Below are positions 1 through 6,942 of a stretch of DNA of 12,752 nucleotides, in pieces. A model generated the notes under the pieces. That model saw only the letters and a list, made by a program, of their open reading frames with translations, did not search any database and was not told the origin of the DNA. Numbering within the stretch: position 1 is the first letter of the stretch; every line of letters begins with the position of its first letter. The position numbers and the translations under genes were made by a program. Source of the stretch: an uncultured Mailhella sp. (GTDB lineage Bacteria; Desulfobacterota; Desulfovibrionia; Desulfovibrionales; Desulfovibrionaceae); the NCBI GenBank assembly GCA_944324625.1, contig CALUWZ010000035.1, positions 1-12,752 on the forward strand, read 5' to 3'.

Positions 1-2
1 AA

Positions 3-1529
3 ATTATCGGCGTCGGCGCCAAAGCGGACATGCTCAAACTTGCCGGCGACTATGCCAATAAAGTGGATTTAAAAGGCAAAACCCTTATGCCGGGCCTCAT
101 TGACGGCCACAGCCATTTCCCTAACGGTGGGGTGTACGACTTATACTATGTTAACCTGAATGTACCTCCTCTGGGCTATGTTACCTGTATTGCGGATTTG
201 CAGGAACGCCTGAAAGAAAAAGCAAAAGTAACTCCGAAAGGCCAGCTCATCCAAGGTGTAAACTACAACGACTTGGCCATGAAAGAGCAGCGTCACCCCA
301 CCCGAGAAGAACTTGATGATGTTTCCACAGAACATCCTATTTTTATACGCCACGTCAGCGGCCACCTTGCCGTTGCCAACAGCAAAGGTCTTGAAATAGC
401 CAAAATCAATGCCGGCACAAAGGTAAAAACAGGCTATATTGACCTTAAAACAGGTCTGCTGTCAGGTTCCGACGCTCAGCGCTGTTTCTGGACCAAGGAC
501 ATGCCCACCATTAAAATTGACTACGAAAAAGCCATTGCTTTCGACTCCAACGTCTATGCCTCCAACGGCGTAACAACCGCCAACAACGGCGGCAGCCCGA
601 CCATTGACGAATTATTCCTGAAATGTTCCGACAGCGGCGATTTGGGCATTCGTGTCGTTATCTGGCCATACGCCCAGTTTGACGACAAGCTTACCTCAAC
701 TTACAAAGACAAGCGCTCAGGCGATATTCTGGACAATAAAGGCAAAGTGATTCTCGGTGCGGCAAAAATGTTTGCCGACGGCAGTCCGCAGGGCTATACG
801 GCCTATTTCTCCAAGCCTTATTTCAAACAAATGTCAGGTCAGCCCAAGGACTACAGAGGATTTTCCTATTTTGAAAGCCCCGAAGTATTGATGAAGCGCG
901 TGCAGACCCTGCACGACAGCGGCTGGCAGATTGCTACCCATACCAACGGCGACCAAGCCATTGAAGATATGATCAATGCTTACCAAACAGCCAACAAAAA
1001 CAATCCCCGCGATGATCACAGGCATATTGTGAACCACTGCCAGTTCAACCGCCCCGACCAAGTGTCAAGGATTGCCGAAAATGGTCTTATTCCAAGCTAT
1101 TTTGTCACCCATACCTATTTCTGGGGCGACGTGCACCGAGAATTTGTGGCAGGACCGACCATGGCCGCCCACATCAGCCCGTGCAATGCAGCCTTAAAAC
1201 AAGGCATACGGTTTGCCCTGCACAATGATACGCCCGTAACCCCGATTTCACCGCTCATGGATGTTTATTCGGCAGTAAACCGAGTCACCTCAAGCGGCTT
1301 CGTCCTCGGCGAAGACCAGCGCATCAGCGTTATGGACGCCCTGCGCGGCGTAACCATCAACACCGCACGCATGTACCGCATGGAAGACAAAATCGGTTCT
1401 TTGGAAACGGGCAAACAGGCTGACTTGGTCATTCTTTCCGACAACCCGCTGACCATGAAGCCCGAAAAACTCATGGATTTAAATGTTGACTCCACCTATG
1501 TGGACGGTGAACTTGTTTTTAAAGCGTAA
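3..1529 (+). CDS. YtcJ-like amidohydrolase (amidohydrolase family 3), 5' end outside window
   Basis: This is a metal-dependent hydrolase of the YtcJ / amidohydrolase-3 family, with a TIM-barrel catalytic domain and a small flanking beta domain. The reading frame is open to the window edge. Residues before the first in-window ATG (position 30) read IIGVGAKAD, typical of the N-terminal beta domain of this family, so the true start lies upstream and the gene is partial. Visible signatures are the metal-binding HSH in GLIDGHSHF (108-116), KMFADGSPQG near 768-797, HTNGDQAIED near 939, HCQF near 1035, HND near 1221, and the C-terminal GSLETGKQADLVILSDNP that closes the beta domain. YtcJ proteins usually run to about 530-550 residues, so roughly 30-40 residues are missing. 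The substrate cannot be read from the sequence; family members act on amide or related bonds. No signal peptide can be judged because the N-terminus is absent. The family call is firm, the substrate unknown. Confidence 0.9.
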   Translation: MIGVGAKADMLKLAGDYANKVDLKGKTLMPGLIDGHSHFPNGGVYDLYYVNLNVPPLGYVTCIADLQERLKEKAKVTPKGQLIQGVNYNDLAMKEQRHPTREELDDVSTEHPIFIRHVSGHLAVANSKGLEIAKINAGTKVKTGYIDLKTGLLSGSDAQRCFWTKDMPTIKIDYEKAIAFDSNVYASNGVTTANNGGSPTIDELFLKCSDSGDLGIRVVIWPYAQFDDKLTSTYKDKRSGDILDNKGKVILGAAKMFADGSPQGYTAYFSKPYFKQMSGQPKDYRGFSYFESPEVLMKRVQTLHDSGWQIATHTNGDQAIEDMINAYQTANKNNPRDDHRHIVNHCQFNRPDQVSRIAENGLIPSYFVTHTYFWGDVHREFVAGPTMAAHISPCNAALKQGIRFALHNDTPVTPISPLMDVYSAVNRVTSSGFVLGEDQRISVMDALRGVTINTARMYRMEDKIGSLETGKQADLVILSDNPLTMKPEKLMDLNVDSTYVDGELVFKA

Positions 1530-1556
1530 CCCAAACCATACACCAAAACCACTCAC

Positions 1557-1590
1557 AAAAAATAAGCCCTTGAAAAAGGGCTTATTTTTT
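1557..1590 (+). terminator. Rho-independent terminator after the amidohydrolase gene, bidirectional
   Basis: A 15-bp perfect stem (1557-1571 with 1576-1590) encloses a GAAA tetraloop. The GC core is AAGCCCTT/AAGGGCTT, followed on the plus strand by six T. The A-run on the left arm gives a matching T-run on the minus strand, so it can also stop transcripts arriving from the minus-strand block. It begins 27 bases after the amidohydrolase stop codon. Confidence 0.93.
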
Positions 1591-1734
1591 CATTTATTAT
1601 CAAATACAATCGGGTATATTTCTGCGTGTGTATCCCAATTAATTTAAAAGTGCATTGCTTCATGCAGGCATCGCAGTTATCTGCTCAAAACCATATAGAA
1701 AATTTTTTAAATGCCTCTTTAAGCACGGCCTGAA

Positions 1735-1790
1735 AAAGCAATGCGGCTCAAAAGTCCTGTTTTTTTCAAACTGCATTGCCGCATTGCTTT
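1735..1790 (-). terminator. Inverted repeat, probable terminator of the minus-strand LOG-tadA-methyltransferase unit
   Basis: A perfect 13-bp inverted repeat (1735-1747 and 1778-1790; arm AAAGCAATGCGGC) is separated by 30 bases. Read on the minus strand, it starts 26 bases after the methyltransferase stop and is followed by TTTTTC, which fits a Rho-independent terminator. The loop is longer than usual, so the call is moderate. The GCATTGC core also occurs inside the loop (1773-1779) and again at 1652-1658. The rest of the 1530-1816 gap holds no gene that I can support. Confidence 0.55.
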
Positions 1791-1816
1791 CATAACAAAA
1801 AAATTGAAAACACAGC

Positions 1817-2542
1817 CTAACGCTCTATATTTCTCTGAATAACGGAAACTTCTTTCAAATTACGCTTTTCCTGCTTGATAAAAGCCCCGATGCCCGTCAT
1901 GGGCGGAGCATTGAACTGCAGAGAACAGCCTATCAGCGCGCCGAAAGGTGCAACCGATACGGCATTATTGAGAAAATGCAGGTTTTTGCCCATAAAGCGG
2001 GGCATAAAGCCCGTGCTTGCAAAACGCACTCTTCCTTTCGGACAAAACTTTCGGCAGGCCAGCCACAAAGAACAGGGATTATGCACTGCTCCCGCGTGCT
2101 TTGCCCTGCAGAACGAAAACGCATTTTTGCCGACAACCACAACTCCAAGACGTGCAACCCTGCAAAGTTCCGCCAAATACGGCTCATACATATTTTTGCC
2201 TGTCTGCTTTTTCCCTTTCAGCAAAAAAGACGGCAGACCGAAATCCCGCACATAGCCTGTATCGGCATACAAAGACAAAAATGCATAATCAAAACTGTCG
2301 TCATCAAAAGGCAAATAGTCAGGTTTGCCGATTTGATAGGAAATTCTGGGGCCTGTGCGTTCCCCTGCTTTTTGCACGGCACGGAAATTTTCCTCGCAGC
2401 AGGTCACGTCAAAACCGCAGTCCCAAAAAAATTCAGGCATAACGGAAGAATGGAGACCCACCTGCAGAAGGTGCATGCCGCGCCTTTGCCAGTCTTCCAT
2501 ACAAAATTTTACCAAACGTTCTTCCGCTCTCAGATAATGCAT
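1817..2542 (-). CDS. Class I SAM-methyltransferase-like protein with degenerate motif I
   Basis: This is a 241-residue protein with the layout of a class I (Rossmann) methyltransferase, last gene of the minus-strand unit. The SAM-binding region is LLQVGLHSSVMPEFF (about residues 25-39) and GFDVTCCEEN (43-52). A post-motif YLPFDDDSFDYAFL (about 76-89) closely matches the LPFxDxSFD signature of the Methyltransf_11 type. The usual GxGxG of motif I is replaced by GLHSS, so SAM binding may be altered. The protein holds nine cysteines spread along its length. The start chosen is ATG at 2542; an in-frame TTG at 2548 would add two residues, and a stop codon at 2558-2560 limits any further extension. 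No strong ribosome binding site is visible. The gap from the upstream 105-residue gene is 38 bases. The substrate is unknown. The fold call is fairly safe; enzymatic activity is less sure. Confidence 0.75.
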   Translation of the reverse strand: MHYLRAEERLVKFCMEDWQRRGMHLLQVGLHSSVMPEFFWDCGFDVTCCEENFRAVQKAGERTGPRISYQIGKPDYLPFDDDSFDYAFLSLYADTGYVRDFGLPSFLLKGKKQTGKNMYEPYLAELCRVARLGVVVVGKNAFSFCRAKHAGAVHNPCSLWLACRKFCPKGRVRFASTGFMPRFMGKNLHFLNNAVSVAPFGALIGCSLQFNAPPMTGIGAFIKQEKRNLKEVSVIQRNIER

Positions 2543-2580
2543 TTGCAAACCGTACCGTCATATTTTCTGTTGCAGATTTT

Positions 2581-2898
2581 TTAGAACGGCGCTTCTTCGT
2601 CGTCTGCGGCCTGACTTTCATTAATCCAGCGGGTCAGGGTTTCGGCAATGATTTTTCCCTGCCGTTCGCTGGAAATATTGAATTTTGCCTGCTGTTTAAA
2701 CTCACCGCCTATTTTTTTGTAGCGGCGGATGGTATATTTATCGGGGCCGTATTCATCTTTGTCGGCAATATATTCTTTATAACGGAACAAAATGGTCGTA
2801 TTCAGTCCTTTGGAAAGAATTTCCTTGTCCAGTTCCTTTACCAGCAATACGCCGTCTTCCTCATAATTTATCGTAATTTCATCAATTGTGCTGCTCAT
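2581..2898 (-). CDS. Conserved-looking hypothetical protein, 105 residues
   Basis: I do not recognise this family. The protein is soluble, with no membrane segment or signal peptide. It starts with an acidic stretch (SSTIDEITINYEEDG), then has a central charged beta-rich part (about residues 35-66, including YTIRRYKKIGGEF) and a probable C-terminal helix (SSERQGKIIAETLTRW, about 76-92), and ends with an acidic tail DDEEAPF. The alternation of aromatic and basic residues in the middle would suit a nucleic-acid-binding surface, but this is only inference. It lies 3 bases after the tadA stop codon and 38 bases before the methyltransferase gene, so it is almost surely co-transcribed with them. 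GAGAGAAG upstream of the ATG is a weak ribosome binding site. Codon use matches its neighbours, which supports a real gene. Confidence 0.8.
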   Translation of the reverse strand: MSSTIDEITINYEEDGVLLVKELDKEILSKGLNTTILFRYKEYIADKDEYGPDKYTIRRYKKIGGEFKQQAKFNISSERQGKIIAETLTRWINESQAADDEEAPF

Positions 2899-2901
2899 GA
2901 T

Positions 2902-3417
2902 TTACCGCTTCTCTCTAAAAAATTGTTGCAAAAGACGAATGGATCTGTCTGCCATGACCCCGCCGTAGTGCCATGTTCTGACACCGAGCTGAGGACAGTT
3001 CAGCCCTTCAAGGCAGGAACACACCGCCCCCGCCCGCTCATCATAGGCTCCGAAAACAAGCCCTGCCAGCCGTGCTTCCCGTATGGCCCCCATGCACATG
3101 ACGCACGGTTCCAGTGTAACCACCAGCACGCAGTCGGAAAGACGGTAATTCTGCCGTATTTTTCCCGCCCTGCGAAGTGCCGCAATTTCCGCATGGGCTG
3201 TGGGGTCACTGTCGGCAATGCTTTGGTTGTGCGCCTCGGCCAAAATATTTCCCTGCAGGTCGCACACCACCGCTCCCACGGGAATTTCTCCGCCTGCGGC
3301 ACCGCGCTCAGCCGCGGCAAGGGCTCTTTGCATCAGTTCTTCCCATGTTCTGCCGCGGGGACTCGGCGGAACAGGCCCCCACGGCTTTGCGGAAAGAAAA
3401 CAAGGTTCATAATCCAT
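2902..3417 (-). CDS. tadA: tRNA-specific adenosine-34 deaminase TadA
   Basis: TadA deaminates adenosine to inosine at the wobble position (A34) of tRNA-Arg(ACG), an essential step that lets one tRNA read several arginine codons. The 171-residue protein has the complete zinc site of the cytidine/deoxycytidylate deaminase family: HAE (His75, Glu77 as proton shuttle) and TLEPCVMC (Cys105, Cys108). EIPVGAVV (44-51) and GAIREARLAGLVFGAYD (110-126) are further typical TadA segments. An N-terminal extension of about 25 residues (KPWGPVPPSPRGRTWEE) precedes the usual start, so the protein is slightly longer than Escherichia coli TadA. A later start at Met29 would remove it, but the ATG at 3417 overlaps the upstream stop codon by one base (TAATG), which argues for translational coupling and the longer form. 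It is the second gene of a minus-strand unit. Confidence 0.95.
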   Translation of the reverse strand: MDYEPCFLSAKPWGPVPPSPRGRTWEELMQRALAAAERGAAGGEIPVGAVVCDLQGNILAEAHNQSIADSDPTAHAEIAALRRAGKIRQNYRLSDCVLVVTLEPCVMCMGAIREARLAGLVFGAYDERAGAVCSCLEGLNCPQLGVRTWHYGGVMADRSIRLLQQFFREKR

Positions 3418-4073
3418 TATACTTTAAATTTTTTGATAATTTCCAATACCTGCTCAGGCGTATCGCAGACAGTCAGCAGATTGATTTCATTTTCGCGCAG
3501 ATAGCCCCTTGAAACCATTTGGTCACGCACCCAGTCAATAAGTCCTGCCCAAAATTTGCTGTCATACAAAATAATAGGGAACGGTTTGATTTTATGTGTC
3601 TGCACCAGCACGGCCGCTTCAAAAAGTTCGTCCAATGTGCCGAAACCGCCCGGCATAACCACATAAGCAAACGCATATTTCACAAACATCAGCTTGCGCA
3701 GAAAGAAATAGCGGAAATTGCAGCGTGTGGTAATATATTTGTTGGGTTCCTGTTCGTGAGGAAGTTCAATATGCAGACCAATGGAAGGCCCGTTTGCCTG
3801 CTTTGCGCCGCGGTTGCCCGCTTCCATAAAGCCGGGACCGCCGCCCGTAATTACCCCAAAGCCCATTTCACAGATTTTTTGGGCAATTTCTTCCGTCTGC
3901 TGGTAAATGGGATCATCTTCCGCGGAACGGGCAGAACCGAAAACAGATACGCACGGCGGCAGATCTTTCAAAGTATCAAAACCTTCCACGAGTTCTCCCA
4001 TAATGCGGAAAACCCGCCATGATTCCATATTTATGCTATTGTCAACCTGATACTGCTTGCAGTCTTCAAACAT
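3417..4073 (-). CDS. LOG family protein (TIGR00730), nucleotide 5'-monophosphate phosphoribohydrolase
   Basis: This is a Rossmann-fold protein of the LOG / TIGR00730 family. Known members cleave the N-glycosidic bond of nucleoside 5'-monophosphates; in plants and some bacteria they release active cytokinin bases. The two family signatures are both present: GGGPGFMEAGNRGA (about residues 77-90) and PGGFGTLDE (about 141-149), with the conserved FFLRKLMF between them (about 123-130). The chosen ATG at 4073 gives 218 residues and has GAGG five bases upstream. A GTG at 4079 would add two residues but would sit directly on that ribosome binding site. It is the first gene of the unit, 1 base overlapping tadA, behind the promoter at 4104-4132. 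In bacteria the physiological role is probably nucleotide turnover or salvage; cytokinin production is possible but cannot be inferred from sequence. Confidence 0.92.
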   Translation of the reverse strand: MFEDCKQYQVDNSINMESWRVFRIMGELVEGFDTLKDLPPCVSVFGSARSAEDDPIYQQTEEIAQKICEMGFGVITGGGPGFMEAGNRGAKQANGPSIGLHIELPHEQEPNKYITTRCNFRYFFLRKLMFVKYAFAYVVMPGGFGTLDELFEAAVLVQTHKIKPFPIILYDSKFWAGLIDWVRDQMVSRGYLRENEINLLTVCDTPEQVLEIIKKFKV

Positions 4074-4091
4074 AGGCACCTCAATTCTAAG

Positions 4092-4110
4092 TTATTATTT
4101 TTAATAATAA
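4092..4110. promoter_or_regulatory. AT-rich perfect palindrome over the LOG promoter -10
   Basis: TTATTATT and AATAATAA form an 8-bp perfect inverted repeat around a TTT centre. The right half covers the predicted minus-strand -10 box (4104-4109) and the left half extends into the transcription start region. This position would suit a repressor operator, but AT-rich symmetry can arise by chance; no regulator is known from the window. Confidence 0.3.
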
Positions 4111-4132
4111 GAACAAATCATAAAATAATCAA
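4104..4132 (-). promoter_or_regulatory. Sigma-70-type promoter for the LOG-tadA unit
   Basis: On the minus strand, TTGATT (4132-4127) and TATTAT (4109-4104) are separated by exactly 17 bases, matching the consensus spacing with 4/6 and 5/6 matches. The predicted start would lie near 4097, giving a leader of about 24 bases before the ATG at 4073. Confidence 0.6.
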
Positions 4133-4202
4133 TCGAAATTTTAATTACATATTAAAAGCTCTTTTCAAACTGAAAAAAATAGCGTAAAGATTAGAAAAAC
4201 AG

Positions 4203-4208
4203 TATAAT
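4203..4208 (+). promoter_or_regulatory. -10 box of a probable promoter for the nuclease-rsmD-coaD-miaA unit
   Basis: A perfect TATAAT lies 48 bases before the ATG of the nuclease gene, in the divergent intergenic region. No good -35 box is seen at 16-18 bases upstream (the sequence there is close to TAGCGT), so activation by a regulator or a weak promoter is possible. Downstream, AGGT and ACCT flank CAG at 4220-4230, a short symmetric element of unknown meaning. Confidence 0.45.
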
Positions 4209-4256
4209 ATACCTGTTCAAGGTCAGACCTGATTACCCAATTTAAGCGAGGAAATT

Positions 4257-5870
4257 ATGAAAATACAATTTTTGGGAGCGGCTCAAACCGTTACAGGTTC
4301 CTGTCATGTCATTGAAGCGGCAGGTCATCGTTTTGCGGTGGACTGCGGCATGCACCAAGGCAATAAAGCCATAGAAGACCGTAACTTTGATACGGAATTG
4401 TACCGTCCCGAATCCATAGAATTTATCCTGCTCACACATGCGCACATTGACCATTCCGGCCTTATTCCGCGCATGTCCGCCAACGGTTTCAAAGGAAAAG
4501 TCTACTGCACGGCTCCCACCTGCGACCTCGTCACCCTCATGCTGGAAGACAGTGCCTATATTCAGGAAATGGAATATTCATGGAGGGAAAAACAGCGCAA
4601 AAGAACAGGAAAAAAAGAAGAAAACGACCTTCTCTACAGCGTGGAAGATGCCCAAAAATGCGTCAAACAAATTTCGGTCGTAGAATACGACACTCCCTTT
4701 GAACCTGCTCCGGGCATTAAAGTTACCTATAAATATGCCGCTCATATTCTCGGTGCCGCTTTTATCATTATTGACATTACCGAAAACGGCGAAAATAAGC
4801 GCCTGACATTTTCTGGAGACCTCGGCCGCCCCGAAAACATGCTTTTGTTTGACCCCTCTCCGCTGGAAAAAACCGATTACCTTTTCTTGGAATCCACCTA
4901 CGGCAACCGTGACCATAAGGACGAAAAAAACAGCTTGGACGAACTTGCCGAAGCCATTGACAGAAGCTACAAAATGGGCGGCAAAGTCATTATCCCCACA
5001 TTTGCCGTAGAAAGAGCGCAGGAAATCATGTACTGCCTTTCCCTTTTGGACATTCAGGGAAAAATTCCGGAAAATATGCCCATTTATCTGGACAGCCCCC
5101 TTGCCATAAAAGCCACGGAAGTTTTCATCAATTACAAAGACAAGCTGGATTTTCACGAAATAAGCAACAATATCAGCGCACTGCGTGATTTTTCAAAAAA
5201 AGTGCGCTATACGCTGAAAACAGAAGAATCACAGGCCCTCAATGCCATGAACGGACCGGCCATTATTCTTTCCGCCAGCGGCATGTGCAATGCGGGACGC
5301 ATCAAGCACCATTTAAAACATACCATTTGGCGTCCCGAAACCTCCATTGTCTTTGTGGGCTTTCAGGCTGTCGGCACGCTGGGCCGCAAAATCGTGGAAG
5401 GGGCAACCAGTATCAGCCTCATGAACAATGAACTCAATGTATCTGCCAAAATATATACGATCAACGGCTTCTCTGCCCATGCAGGCCAAAAAGAACTGCT
5501 TGAATGGGTAAGCACCATTGCCGAATCAAAACCGCATGTCGTCCTCATTCACGGCGAAAAAACGGCACAGGAAACCCTTGCGGGCCTTATAAAGGAAAAA
5601 TTCAGCCTGAATGTCACCATACCCGAATATCTGGAAGAACTGGAACTTACGGAAAAAGCCGACCACAGCAAAATCGCACCCAGCCTTGCAAAGCATTCCA
5701 TGCCCAAGCTGGACTGGCAGTTTGTGCTTGAAGACCTTGACACCAGAATTAAACAAGTTCATACAAAGCTTGCTGATGTTCAGCAAAGACCGTGGGAAGA
5801 CCAAACGGAAATCCACGACAAACTCGCAAAACTCAATCACGACATTTACAAGCTTATTGCCGAATTGTAA
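4257..5870 (+). CDS. MBL-fold beta-CASP ribonuclease (CPSF-73/YSH1-like)
   Basis: This is a 537-residue metallo-beta-lactamase protein of the beta-CASP type, the class of RNA endo/exonucleases that includes CPSF-73 and bacterial homologues. The zinc-binding HxHxDH is complete (His61, His63, Asp65, His66 in LTHAHIDHSG), followed by His163 (AAHILGA), Asp188 (FSGDLGRP) and His432 (VLIHGE). The beta-CASP cap is shown by LESTYGNRDH (211-220), IIPTFAVERAQE (245-256), YLDSPLA (277-283), SASGM (339-343) and GFSAHAG (404-410). A charged C-terminal tail of about 80 residues (from about 455) follows the catalytic core and is longer than in minimal members. The ATG at 4257 has GAGG upstream at a good distance. 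It is the first gene of a plus-strand unit; rsmD follows after 29 bases. The likely role is RNA processing or decay; the exact substrate is not known. Confidence 0.92.
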   Translation: MKIQFLGAAQTVTGSCHVIEAAGHRFAVDCGMHQGNKAIEDRNFDTELYRPESIEFILLTHAHIDHSGLIPRMSANGFKGKVYCTAPTCDLVTLMLEDSAYIQEMEYSWREKQRKRTGKKEENDLLYSVEDAQKCVKQISVVEYDTPFEPAPGIKVTYKYAAHILGAAFIIIDITENGENKRLTFSGDLGRPENMLLFDPSPLEKTDYLFLESTYGNRDHKDEKNSLDELAEAIDRSYKMGGKVIIPTFAVERAQEIMYCLSLLDIQGKIPENMPIYLDSPLAIKATEVFINYKDKLDFHEISNNISALRDFSKKVRYTLKTEESQALNAMNGPAIILSASGMCNAGRIKHHLKHTIWRPETSIVFVGFQAVGTLGRKIVEGATSISLMNNELNVSAKIYTINGFSAHAGQKELLEWVSTIAESKPHVVLIHGEKTAQETLAGLIKEKFSLNVTIPEYLEELELTEKADHSKIAPSLAKHSMPKLDWQFVLEDLDTRIKQVHTKLADVQQRPWEDQTEIHDKLAKLNHDIYKLIAEL

Positions 5871-5899
5871 TGTTGCCTCACCGTAACTGAAGGAACAGT

Positions 5900-6457
5900 A
5901 TGAAAATAATCGCAGGTGCGCTCAAAGGGCGCACTTTGAAAACCGTAAGCGGCCCGGGCTACAGGCCTGCCATGGGAAAAGTGCGCGAATCGCTCTTTTC
6001 CCTTTTGGAAGCGCGCGGCGTTGTATGGGCCGAAAGCATTGTACTCGACCTTTTTGCCGGAAGCGGATCCCTTGCTTTTGAAGCCATCAGCCGCGGCGCG
6101 CAGAAAGCATATTTTGTGGAAAGAGATCCCAAAGCTGCCCAATGCATTGCAGGCAACGCCCAAACCTTGGGCATTGCCGAAAAATGCATTATTGCCGCGG
6201 AAGATGCCGTAAAATTTGCCGGAAAACGGCCGGCAGAACAAGTTTCTGTGGTTTTTATCGACCCGCCCTATGCCGAAAACCTTCTGCCACAAACCCTGAA
6301 AAACCTGCTCAGACGAGAATGGCTGGAAGACGGCGGCTTTGTCATTGCCGAAGTGGAAAAACACCTCAAAATCAATACGGAAAGTTTTGAAGGCCTGACT
6401 TTGGAACTGGACAGAAATTACGGTTCCACAAGGATAATTATATGGTACAAAGAATAG
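5900..6457 (+). CDS. rsmD: 16S rRNA (guanine966-N2)-methyltransferase RsmD
   Basis: RsmD methylates N2 of G966 in 16S rRNA of the assembled 30S subunit, using SAM. The 185-residue protein, normal for the family, shows an N-terminal IIAGALKGRTL (3-13), the substrate-side RPAMGKVRESLF (22-33), motif I DLFAGSGSLAFEA (50-62), an acidic motif II in VERDPKA (73-79), and the catalytic DPPY (121-124) of N2-guanine or N6-adenine methyltransferases. AAGGAA lies seven bases or so before the ATG. Its last 16 bases overlap coaD in another frame, so the two are translationally coupled. The pairing of rsmD and coaD is widespread in bacteria, which supports both calls. Confidence 0.95.
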   Translation: MKIIAGALKGRTLKTVSGPGYRPAMGKVRESLFSLLEARGVVWAESIVLDLFAGSGSLAFEAISRGAQKAYFVERDPKAAQCIAGNAQTLGIAEKCIIAAEDAVKFAGKRPAEQVSVVFIDPPYAENLLPQTLKNLLRREWLEDGGFVIAEVEKHLKINTESFEGLTLELDRNYGSTRIIIWYKE

Positions 6458-6942
6458 GCATATACGCCGGAACCTTTGACCCCATCCACAACGGCCATAT
6501 CAGCATTATCACCAGAAGCCTCTCACTTTTGGACAGGCTGATTGTCGGCGTTGCCCAAGACAGCGGAAAAAACACACTTTTTTCTCTGAACGAACGGGTA
6601 CGGCTTATCAAAGATTATTTTTATACCACTCCCCACAAAAACAAAATCTGCGTTGAACCCTTCAGCGGTCTTTTGGCAGATTTTGCGCGGGAACAAAACG
6701 CAAGCGTCATTGTCCGCGGCCTGCGGGCCATTTCCGATTTCGATTACGAATTTCAAATGGCACTTATGAACAGAAAGCTTGCCCCGTCCATTCAAACCAT
6801 ATTTTTAATGGCGGACTTTCACTGGATGTATGTCAGCTCAACCAATCTGAAAACCGTAGCCAGCCTCGGCGGCAATGCCTCAGACCTTGCGCCTGCCAAT
6901 ATCTGGAATGCATTACTGGAAAAATATGACAGCCAAAAATAA
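6442..6942 (+). CDS. coaD: Phosphopantetheine adenylyltransferase CoaD
   Basis: CoaD adds AMP from ATP to 4'-phosphopantetheine, giving dephospho-CoA, the penultimate step of coenzyme A synthesis in the cytoplasm. The 166-residue protein has the nucleotidyltransferase motif GTFDPIHNGH (10-19, with His16 and His19 of the HxGH type), the ATP-loop residues DSGKNTLFSLNERV (40-53), the conserved VRGLRAISDFDYEFQMALMN (91-110), and the C-terminal SSTNLKTVASLGG (132-144), the counterpart of the ISST/SS motif. The length is usual for the family (about 160). The start overlaps rsmD by 16 bases and has AAGGA seven bases upstream. The 3' end overlaps miaA by 17 bases. Confidence 0.96.
   Translation: MVQRIGIYAGTFDPIHNGHISIITRSLSLLDRLIVGVAQDSGKNTLFSLNERVRLIKDYFYTTPHKNKICVEPFSGLLADFAREQNASVIVRGLRAISDFDYEFQMALMNRKLAPSIQTIFLMADFHWMYVSSTNLKTVASLGGNASDLAPANIWNALLEKYDSQK

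Noticed and set aside
1530..1816. Possible tRNA or small RNA gene in the intergenic region
   Set aside because: No cloverleaf pattern, CCA end or T-loop motif is visible; only the two hairpins can be supported.
1976..2584. Open frame of 202 codons on the plus strand, opposite the methyltransferase-like gene
   Set aside because: Low-complexity, Cys/His/Arg-rich antisense translation; the minus strand carries the methyltransferase signature and fits the operon.
3417..4073. Lysine decarboxylase annotation for the LOG-family protein
   Set aside because: The PGGxGTxxE motif has often led to that name, but characterised members are nucleotide phosphoribohydrolases, so it was not used.
4578..5156. 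Open frame of 192 codons on the minus strand inside the nuclease gene
   Set aside because: The opposite strand carries all metal-binding motifs of the nuclease; this frame ends in a Phe/Ser-rich run typical of shadow translation.
5846..6364. Open frame of 172 codons on the minus strand opposite rsmD
   Set aside because: No domain is recognised and rsmD motifs are complete on the plus strand.
6875..6925. Upstream ATG at 6875 as the miaA start
   Set aside because: The added 17 residues do not resemble MiaA and lie within coaD; the ATG at 6926 has a ribosome binding site and gives the usual N-terminus.
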